Below are positions 58,384-64,000 of a DNA stretch of 64,000 nucleotides, piece after piece (the first letter of the stretch is position 1; every line of letters starts with the position of its first letter). Both the position numbers and the translations under genes were made by a program. The notes below the pieces were generated by a model. It had not been told where the DNA came from, ran no database searches, and saw only the letters and a program-made list of their open reading frames with translations. The DNA lies in NCBI RefSeq assembly GCF_049800835.1, contig NZ_JBNAFU010000004.1:186001-250000 (forward strand). The letters are read 5' to 3'. This DNA is from Dinoroseobacter sp049800835 (GTDB lineage: Bacteria > Pseudomonadota > Alphaproteobacteria > Rhodobacterales > Rhodobacteraceae).

Positions 58384-59805
58384 TCAGGCGGCGGCACCTC
58401 CGACTGTCAGCCCATCGATCAACAAAGTCGGCTGCCCGACACCGACCGGCACCCATTGCCCGGCCTTGCCGCAATTGCCCATGCCGGGGTCCAGGGCCAT
58501 GTCGTTCCCGATACCGCGGATCTTTGTCATGGCCGTGGGGCCGTCACCGATCAGTGTGGCTCCCTTGACCGGCGCGCCGACCTTTCCGTTCTCGACCCGG
58601 TAAGCCTCGGTACAACTGAAGACGAACTTGCCGTTGGTGATGTCGACCTGTCCGCCCCCGAACCCGACCGCGTAGATACCATCCTTCACATCCGCCACGA
58701 TATCCCCCGGCGCCGCCGTGCCACCCAGCATGTAGGTGTTGGTCATCCGTGGCATCGGTATGTGCGCATAGCTCTCACGGCGTCCGTTGCCTGTCGCCTC
58801 CACACCCATCAAGCGCGCATTCTGGCGGTCCTGCATGTAGCCGACAAGGATACCGTCTTCAATCAGGACATTCTTGCCCGATGGCGTCCCCTCGTCGTCG
58901 ACGCTGATCGATCCGCGTCGGTCCGGGATCGTGCCATCATCCAGAACAGTGACCCCGGGGGCCGCCACGCGCTGGCCCATCAAACCGGCAAAAGCCGACG
59001 ATTTCTTGCGATTGAAGTCGCCTTCAAGCCCGTGCCCCACCGCCTCGTGCAGCAGGATGCCGGGCCAGCCCGGCCCGAGGGCCACTTCCATGACACCCGC
59101 AGGCGCAGGGATGGAGGACAGGTTGACAACCGCGACCCGCAACGCTTCGCGCGCCACGGACTGCCAATGGTCTGCCGCCATCAGACTGGTCAGGCCGTAG
59201 CGGCCGCCCCCTCCGGCGGACCCACTTTCCCGGCGACCGTTCTGTTCCACGATGACAGAGATGTTCAGCCGGGTCATGGGGCGCACATCGGATACACGCA
59301 GGCCTTCCGGGCGCAGTATCTCGACCTCCTGAATTGATGCCGCGAGGGACGCGGAGACCTGAACAACCCTTGGGTCCAGCGCACGGGCAAAGGCATCGAT
59401 CTCGCGCAGCATGTCGATCTTTACGCCGAAGGGGGCCGCATCCATTGGGTTTTCGTCGGTATAGAGCCGCCGGTTGGTCGCCTTGGGCGGCGAGGCCATC
59501 ACACCGCCGCCATCCCCAACGGCCAACCGTGCGGTTTCGGCGGCTCGGGCAATCGCGCTTTCCGAAATCTCCGTAGCATGCGCATACCCGGCGGTTTCGG
59601 CCCGCACCGCACGCAAGCCGAATCCCTGGCTGGCATCGTAACTGGCGGTCTTGATTCGACCGTCATCCAGAACCAGCGCCTCAGACCGCCTTTTCTCAAG
59701 GAAAAGCTCGCCATCATCCGCGCCTGCGACGGCGGATTGCAGCAAGGCAAGCGCCCGGCCTTCGTCGATTGAGGTCTCAAACGGGCGAAACGCTGCGTCG
59801 GTCAT
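58384..59805 (-). CDS. tldD: Metalloprotease TldD
   Basis: 473 residues from ATG 59805 (AAGGAACCC; a GTG precedes it). The zinc site HEAVGHGLEGD and the surrounding GPGWPGILLHEAVGHGLE match TldD; MDAAPFGVKIDML and the C-terminal GNCGKAGQWVPVGVGQPTLLIDGL complete the family. TldD/TldE act together as a protease on small peptides or antitoxins; tldE is not in the window. An FnrL-type box lies 10 bp upstream of the start. Confidence 0.94.
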   Translation of the reverse strand: MTDAAFRPFETSIDEGRALALLQSAVAGADDGELFLEKRRSEALVLDDGRIKTASYDASQGFGLRAVRAETAGYAHATEISESAIARAAETARLAVGDGGGVMASPPKATNRRLYTDENPMDAAPFGVKIDMLREIDAFARALDPRVVQVSASLAASIQEVEILRPEGLRVSDVRPMTRLNISVIVEQNGRRESGSAGGGGRYGLTSLMAADHWQSVAREALRVAVVNLSSIPAPAGVMEVALGPGWPGILLHEAVGHGLEGDFNRKKSSAFAGLMGQRVAAPGVTVLDDGTIPDRRGSISVDDEGTPSGKNVLIEDGILVGYMQDRQNARLMGVEATGNGRRESYAHIPMPRMTNTYMLGGTAAPGDIVADVKDGIYAVGFGGGQVDITNGKFVFSCTEAYRVENGKVGAPVKGATLIGDGPTAMTKIRGIGNDMALDPGMGNCGKAGQWVPVGVGQPTLLIDGLTVGGAAA

Positions 59806-59814
59806 CACGGGTTC

Positions 59815-59828
59815 CTTGATCTATGTCA
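59815..59828. promoter_or_regulatory. FnrL-type box between tldD and coxB
   Basis: TTGATCTATGTCAA fits the FnrL/FNR consensus TTGAY-N4-RTCAA at every defined position. It is 10 bp from the tldD start and 193 bp from the coxB start. Its place suggests oxygen control of tldD and/or the cox operon; direction and sign are unknown. Confidence 0.6.
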
Positions 59829-60020
59829 AATCGCGACACGAGGGCGCAGGTCGCCTTCTTGTCTGGTCGAATAGAATATGGTTCACACACTGGCAGGACA
59901 CAACGGCATACGGCAATGCGGCCTATGCCGACGCCCTATACCGGGCAGATGGGAATGCGGCGACCGCGCCGCAAGCGAACAGGGGCGGCTTGCGAGCCGC
60001 GCGAGAACAGGAAACGACAC

Positions 60021-60878
60021 ATGGCGAAATTCACCCGGACAACCGGCATGCTAGCGGCTGCTTTCGGCGCGTTGACTGCGTCTTCCGCTTGGGCGGACAA
60101 TCGCGAAGGCATGGAGATTATCGGACAGCCAATCGACCGTGGCATCGGCTTTCAACCTGCCGCGACAGAACTCGCGCGCGAGTTGCAGTGGCTCGATGGA
60201 ATGTTGCTGGTGATCATCACCATCATCGTGCTGTTTGTCACCGCGCTGATTGCATGGACAATCATCCGTCACAACGCCAAGGCCAACCCGAACCCGGCCG
60301 CATTTAGCCACAACACGCCGATCGAGATCACCTGGACGGTGGTGCCGATCTTGATCCTCGTGTTTATCGGTGCGTTCTCGTTGCCGGTCCTGTTCAAGCA
60401 GCAGGAGATTCCCGAAGCCGAGGTTACGATCAAGGCGACCGGCTACCAGTGGTACTGGGGCTACGAGTATCCCGATCACGATATCAGCTTTGAAGGGTTC
60501 ATGCTTGCCGAGGATGAGCTTGAAGAGCACGGCTACGCGCCGGAACATTACCTTCTGGCCACCGACACGGCGATGGTCGTTCCCGTGGACACCACGGTTG
60601 TGGTCCAGGTTACGGCCGCCGACGTGATCCATTCCTGGACCATTCCTGCCTTTGGCGTGAAGCAGGACGGTATCCCGGGGCGTCTGGCGGAGCTCTGGTT
60701 CTCGGCCGAGAAGGAAGGCATTTACTTTGGCCAGTGCTCCGAGCTGTGCGGCAAGGATCACGCCTATATGCCGATCACGGTAAAGGTCGTGTCGAAGGAA
60801 GCATACGAGGAGTGGGTCGCGCAGCAGGTTGCCGCCAACACCGGTGTGCCTGCGCCGACGCAAGTCGCGTCCCGCTGA
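60021..60878 (+). CDS. coxB: Cytochrome c oxidase subunit II
   Basis: 285 residues from ATG 60021 (AACAGGAAACG). Signal peptide (LAAAFGALTASSAWA), two membrane helices (VIITIIVLFVTALIAWTII; WTVVPILILVFIGAFSLPV), then the CuA domain: the aromatic electron-entry stretch YQWYWGYEYP, His in VIHSWTIPAFGVK, Cys-Ser-Glu-Leu-Cys in FGQCSELCGKDHAYMP with its following His and Met. It receives electrons from cytochrome c in the aa3 oxidase. Subunit I (ctaD) is not in the window. Confidence 0.96.
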   Translation: MAKFTRTTGMLAAAFGALTASSAWADNREGMEIIGQPIDRGIGFQPAATELARELQWLDGMLLVIITIIVLFVTALIAWTIIRHNAKANPNPAAFSHNTPIEITWTVVPILILVFIGAFSLPVLFKQQEIPEAEVTIKATGYQWYWGYEYPDHDISFEGFMLAEDELEEHGYAPEHYLLATDTAMVVPVDTTVVVQVTAADVIHSWTIPAFGVKQDGIPGRLAELWFSAEKEGIYFGQCSELCGKDHAYMPITVKVVSKEAYEEWVAQQVAANTGVPAPTQVASR

Positions 60879-60895
60879 TCCCGATCGTTCGAACG

Positions 60896-60917
60896 AGGCG
60901 CCCGAACCCGGGCGCCT
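60896..60917 (+). terminator. Strong hairpin between coxB and ctaB
   Basis: AGGCGCCCG-AACC-CGGGCGCCT, a perfect 9-bp GC stem, lies 17 bases after the coxB stop and is followed only by TTGG. It may attenuate readthrough into ctaB or protect the coxB mRNA end, allowing more subunit II than assembly factor. Confidence 0.55.
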
Positions 60918-60940
60918 TGGCGCTTGTCTGAGGAGGCCGC

Positions 60941-61897
60941 ATGAGCGACCTGAGTTTCGAAACCCGCCAGGGACCTGCTATTCAGAGCGGGGAGGGAAGC
61001 TTTGGCGATTACTTCGCGCTGCTGAAGCCGCGTGTGATGTCGCTGGTGGTATTCACGGCCCTTGTGGGCTTGCTGATTGCACCTGCTCCGGTGCACCCGA
61101 TGGTCGGGTTCTGCGCAATCCTGTTCATTGCAATCGGGGCCGGGGCCTCGGGCGCGCTGAACATGTGGTGGGATGCGGATATCGATCAGGTGATGCGCCG
61201 GACGCGCCAGCGCCCTATTCCCGCGGGCAAGGTCGCCCCGGGGGAGGCGTTGGCGCTTGGACTGGGGTTGTCCGGGCTGTCGGTGGTGATGCTGTGGCTG
61301 GCCACTAACGCCTTGGCTGCGGCCCTGCTGGCCTTCACGATCTTCTTCTATGCTGTTGTTTATTCGATGTGGCTCAAGCGGTCGACGCCGCAGAACATCG
61401 TGATCGGAGGTGCTGCGGGGGCCTTTCCGCCGATGATCGGGTGGGTCGCAGCGACCGGGTCCGTAAGTGTCGAAGCGGTCCTGATGTTTGCGCTGATCTT
61501 CATGTGGACACCGCCGCACTTCTGGGCGCTCGCCCTGTTCATGAAATCGGACTACGACGACGCGGGCATACCGATGCTGACGGTCACGCACGGTCGTCGG
61601 AAGACACGCCAGCATATCCTCGTGTATACCGTGCTGCTCGTGCCGGTGGCTCTTGGCCTTGCGCTGACCCCGGTTGCCGGGCCGCTCTATCTGGTCACCG
61701 CCCTCGTGCTGAATGCCATCTTCCTGAAGGGCGCTTGGGATATCTGGCGCCGTGACGAGGCGCAGGCGGATGCGGACGGTTACGCGGTGGAGAAGCGGGT
61801 CTTCAAATTCTCTCTGCTTTATCTCTTCCTGCACTTTGGTGCGCTTCTGATCGAGGCGACGCTGACCCGTGCAGGCCTGACGTTGATAGGGGGCTGA
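60941..61897 (+). CDS. ctaB: Heme o synthase (protoheme IX farnesyltransferase)
   Basis: 318 residues, UbiA fold with about nine membrane helices. The Asp-rich prenyl site NMWWDADIDQVMRRTRQRP and YSMWLKRSTPQNIVIGG, GAFPPMIGW follow the CyoE/CtaB pattern. It adds a farnesyl group to heme b to make heme o for the oxidase. Ribosome site GAGGAGGC. It starts 62 bp after coxB. Confidence 0.96.
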   Translation: MSDLSFETRQGPAIQSGEGSFGDYFALLKPRVMSLVVFTALVGLLIAPAPVHPMVGFCAILFIAIGAGASGALNMWWDADIDQVMRRTRQRPIPAGKVAPGEALALGLGLSGLSVVMLWLATNALAAALLAFTIFFYAVVYSMWLKRSTPQNIVIGGAAGAFPPMIGWVAATGSVSVEAVLMFALIFMWTPPHFWALALFMKSDYDDAGIPMLTVTHGRRKTRQHILVYTVLLVPVALGLALTPVAGPLYLVTALVLNAIFLKGAWDIWRRDEAQADADGYAVEKRVFKFSLLYLFLHFGALLIEATLTRAGLTLIGG

Positions 61898-61901
61898 CAC
61901 G

Positions 61902-62090
61902 ATGGCATTCGGCAAGGATCATGAATTGCATACCCGTCGCTCGGGTCGGAATTTCGGCGTTGCGGGATTGCTGATCGGATTTGCCGCCATTGTGTTTGGC
62001 CTGACCATCGCCAAAGTCACCGAAGACGGCCCGGTTCAGGGCTTTGACCATGTAGCGCGCCCCGAACTGATCGATCGAGGACAGCAATGA
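61902..62090 (+). CDS. Small CoxF-like membrane protein of the cox operon
   Basis: 62 residues: a basic start (FGKDHELHTRRSGRNFG), one membrane helix (VAGLLIGFAAIVFGLTIA) and a short tail. Small single-pass ORFs at this place between ctaB and ctaG recur in alphaproteobacterial cox operons and are sometimes called coxF; function not established. It starts 4 bases after ctaB; the stop overlaps ctaG (ATGA). Confidence 0.8.
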   Translation: MAFGKDHELHTRRSGRNFGVAGLLIGFAAIVFGLTIAKVTEDGPVQGFDHVARPELIDRGQQ

Positions 62091-62716
62091 CTGACAGGAC
62101 CGTAGTTCAAGACACATCCAAAACGCCGCCCAACCACCGCAAGACCGTGCTGCAACTGGTCGGCGTCGTGGTGACGATGGGGGCCCTCGCCTGGGCGGCT
62201 GTGCCGTTTTATGACTGGTTCTGCCGCGTCACCGGCTTCGGCGGTACCACCAATACCGCCGAAGCCGGATCGGACGTCATTCTGGACCGCACCATCAAGG
62301 TCAAGTTCGACGCCTCGCTGGAGCGCGACATGCCCTGGACCTTCAAACCGGTCGAGCGCGAGGTGGAGATCCGCATCGGTGAAACCGGTCTGGCCTTCTA
62401 CGAGGCGCACAACCCGACCGATGTTCCCGTCGCGGGATCTGCCAGTTACAACGTGGCCCCGTTCAACGCGGGCCCGTACTTTACCAAGATCGACTGCTTC
62501 TGTTTCGAGGAACAGGTTTTGATGCCGGGGGAAACGGTGCTGATGCCGGTGACGTTCTTCGTCGACCCCGAGCTTGTCGAGGATGATGAGGCCAAGTTCA
62601 ACAGCCACATCACCCTGTCTTACACATTCTATCAGATCGACATGCCCGAAGAGGCAGGGGATCAAACCCAAGCCAGCCTGACCCGATCCGAAGGTCCGGC
62701 ACAGAGCTACAACTAA
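62087..62716 (+). CDS. ctaG: Cytochrome c oxidase assembly protein CtaG (Cox11)
   Basis: 209 residues: a short cytoplasmic N-terminus, one helix (VLQLVGVVVTMGALAWAAVP), the YDWFCRVTGFGG stretch with a conserved Cys, and the copper-binding KIDCFCFEEQ (Cys-Phe-Cys) in the periplasmic domain. It delivers Cu to the CuB site of subunit I. Overlaps the small ORF upstream. Confidence 0.95.
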   Translation: MTDRTVVQDTSKTPPNHRKTVLQLVGVVVTMGALAWAAVPFYDWFCRVTGFGGTTNTAEAGSDVILDRTIKVKFDASLERDMPWTFKPVEREVEIRIGETGLAFYEAHNPTDVPVAGSASYNVAPFNAGPYFTKIDCFCFEEQVLMPGETVLMPVTFFVDPELVEDDEAKFNSHITLSYTFYQIDMPEEAGDQTQASLTRSEGPAQSYN

Positions 62717-62734
62717 ACGCGCGAGGGACTCCGC

Positions 62735-63541
62735 ATGGCACACGCGAAAAACCACGATTACCACATTCTGCCACCCTCGGTCTGGCCTTTCGTAGGCGCC
62801 GTGGCCGGGTTCATCATGTTGTTCGGAGCCGTGCTCTGGATGAAAGGCATGACACCTGCGATGTTCATCGTCGGCTTGCTTGGCGTCATCGTCACAATGG
62901 TCGGCTGGTGGACGGAGGTCGTCCGCGAAAGCAGCGCGGGAGACCATACGCCGGTCGTGCGCATCGGGCTGCGCTATGGCTTCATCTTCTTCATCATGTC
63001 CGAGGTGATGTTCTTCCTTGCCTGGTTCTGGTCGTTCTTCAAGCACGCGCTCTATCCGATGGATCCGGGCGGCATGAGCCCGGCGGTCGACGGTGTCTGG
63101 CCACCTGTGGGAATTGAAACCTTCGACCCCTGGCATCTGCCACTGATCAACACGCTGATCCTGCTGTGTTCGGGCGCAGCCGCCACCTGGGCGCACCATG
63201 CGCTGGTGCACGAAAACAACCGCAAGGATATGGCGACAGGTCTGCTTCTGGCGATTATCCTCGGTGTGATCTTCACTGCGTTTCAGGCGTACGAATACAC
63301 CCATGCCGCGTTCGGCTTTGCCGGCAATATTTACGGCGCGAACTTCTTCATGGCGACCGGGTTCCACGGGGCGCACGTGATCATCGGCACGATCTTTCTT
63401 TTCGTGTGCTACCTGCGCCTGCGGCAAGGTCATTTCACCGCCGACAAGCATATCGGGTTCGAGGCCGCAGCGTGGTACTGGCACTTCGTGGATGTGGTCT
63501 GGCTGTTCCTGTTCGCTTCCATCTATGTCTGGGGCGCCTGA
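62735..63541 (+). CDS. coxC: Cytochrome c oxidase subunit III
   Basis: 268 residues, seven membrane helices. YGFIFFIMSEVMFFLAWFWSFF holds the conserved Glu of helix III; INTLILLCSGAAATWAHHAL, GFHGAHVIIGTIFL and the C-terminal WYWHFVDVVWLFLFASIYVWG are the family blocks. It begins 18 bp after ctaG. Confidence 0.97.
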   Translation: MAHAKNHDYHILPPSVWPFVGAVAGFIMLFGAVLWMKGMTPAMFIVGLLGVIVTMVGWWTEVVRESSAGDHTPVVRIGLRYGFIFFIMSEVMFFLAWFWSFFKHALYPMDPGGMSPAVDGVWPPVGIETFDPWHLPLINTLILLCSGAAATWAHHALVHENNRKDMATGLLLAIILGVIFTAFQAYEYTHAAFGFAGNIYGANFFMATGFHGAHVIIGTIFLFVCYLRLRQGHFTADKHIGFEAAAWYWHFVDVVWLFLFASIYVWGA

Positions 63542-63564
63542 CCCAAATCGACCGAACGCTTCAG

Positions 63565-63590
63565 ACGGCCGGGCCTTGTCCCGGCCGTTT
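63565..63590 (+). terminator. Hairpin terminator between coxC and surf1
   Basis: ACGGCCGGG-CCTTGT-CCCGGCCGT is a perfect 9-bp stem followed by TTTG, 23 bases after the coxC stop. It may partly end the cox transcript before surf1. Confidence 0.65.
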
Positions 63591-63610
63591 GCTGTCAAAG
63601 GACTGAGCTG

Positions 63611-64000
63611 ATGACACGGTTTGCAATCCCTCTGGCTTTTGGGCTGATCGGCACGCTTGTCTTGCTCGCACTGGGGAACTGGCAGGTGAACCGGCTGGGA
63701 GAAAAGGAAGCCTACCTCGCCCAGATCGAGGCGCGGATCACCGAGGCGGCGGTTGCCATCCCGACCGCCCCTGACCCTGAAGCGGACCGTTTCCTGTCAG
63801 TTGAGGCAACGGGGACGTTTACCCAGGATCACCTTGATGTGCTGGCCTCGGCCAAGGGCGTGGGGGCCGCATACCGGGTCATTACGGCGTTTGAGACCGA
63901 CGATGGACGGCGCATCATGGTTGATCGCGGGTTCCTGCCCGTGGCGCAGCGCGATGTGGAGCGGACAGGCGGGCGCGCAACCGTCGTCGGCAATTTGCAC
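63611..64000 (+). CDS. SURF1-family cytochrome oxidase assembly protein, partial
   Basis: 130 codons to the window end. N-terminal membrane helix (IPLAFGLIGTLVLLALGNWQ), then YLAQIEARITEAAVAIPTAP and FLSVEATGTFTQDHLDVLAS, and IMVDRGFLPVAQRD, the SURF1 pattern. Ribosome site AAAGGAC. SURF1 proteins supply heme a to subunit I. The rest lies outside. Confidence 0.9.
   Translation, partial: MTRFAIPLAFGLIGTLVLLALGNWQVNRLGEKEAYLAQIEARITEAAVAIPTAPDPEADRFLSVEATGTFTQDHLDVLASAKGVGAAYRVITAFETDDGRRIMVDRGFLPVAQRDVERTGGRATVVGNLH

Noticed and set aside
59860..59920. Sigma-70 promoter for coxB near TTGTCT and TAGAAT
   Set aside because: Spacing between the two elements is far too short for a -35/-10 pair.
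62036..63598. 520-codon minus-strand open frame
   Set aside because: Lies across ctaG and coxC on the opposite strand; both are intact on the plus strand and the frame is rich in His/Asp/Gly as expected of an antisense shadow.

Overview
The window looks like a chromosomal segment of an alphaproteobacterium of the Rhodobacteraceae (Roseobacter group). The evidence is high GC, dense short-spaced operons, and gene orders I know from that family: fhs - chorismate mutase - folD, ruvCAB running into ybgC-tolQRAB-pal-ybgF-tilS-ftsH, dprA next to topA, and coxB-ctaB-(small ORF)-ctaG-coxC-surf1. I could not run a database search, so the family placement rests on recognised protein families and synteny. 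I saw no rRNA, tRNA, CRISPR array, prophage or insertion sequence.

Layout. 1-2.8 kb (minus): end of a membrane coiled-coil protein, a secreted phospholipase A2-like protein, and a membrane-anchored glycerophosphodiester phosphodiesterase. 2.9-7.1 kb (plus): two predicted outer-membrane beta-barrels, a DUF502 protein, the GST yghU, a DUF3253 protein and a membrane protein. 7.1-11.7 kb: priA (minus), small transaldolase, DUF484 protein and xerC. 11.7-17.9 kb: MarR regulator with a divergent membrane protein, YeeE/YedE transporter, MFS transporter, msrA, prmA, DUF1127 protein. 18.1-29.9 kb (plus): ruvCAB, then the Tol-Pal envelope cluster, tilS and ftsH, closed by a strong terminator. 30-33.8 kb: one-carbon genes fhs and folD around a chorismate mutase. 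33.8-37.4 kb (minus): PaaI thioesterase, PdeM nuclease and an Lhr-type helicase, i.e. the ligase-associated module without its ligase. 37.4-50.1 kb (minus): a Tad/Flp pilus locus comprising an AAA ATPase, the prepilin peptidase, two TPR lipoproteins, tadC, tadB, cpaF, cpaE, an OmpA lipoprotein, the cpaC secretin, cpaB and three flp pilin genes. Several transcription units here are closed by their own terminators. 50.3 kb: a divergent lytic transglycosylase. 51.3-54 kb (minus): scoA - LOV photosensor - scoB - GNAT. 54-59.8 kb (minus): topA, dprA, tldD. 60-64 kb (plus): aa3 cytochrome c oxidase subunits II and III and assembly genes, ending inside surf1.

How the genes work together. The Tad locus encodes an almost complete export and assembly machine (secretin, ATPase, two inner-membrane platform proteins, peptidase, pilotin-like lipoproteins, major pilins). 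The minor pseudopilins TadE/F/G are not in the window. The Tol-Pal block maintains the envelope at division. The cox block gives subunits II and III, heme o synthase and the CuB/heme assembly factors; subunit I lies elsewhere.

The most unusual points are: (1) a LOV-domain kinase-like protein with the photoactive cysteine and ATPase boxes kept but no histidine in its H-box, placed between the two subunits of a ketoacid CoA-transferase; (2) a duplicated flp cassette whose two copies differ only by synonymous changes and carry the same terminator; (3) an AAA ATPase attached to the tad operon; (4) a PLA2-like/GDPD pair. No gene-free stretch exceeds 300 bases. The longest is about 294 bp between the first two pilin genes and holds a terminator and an AT-rich CtrA-like motif.
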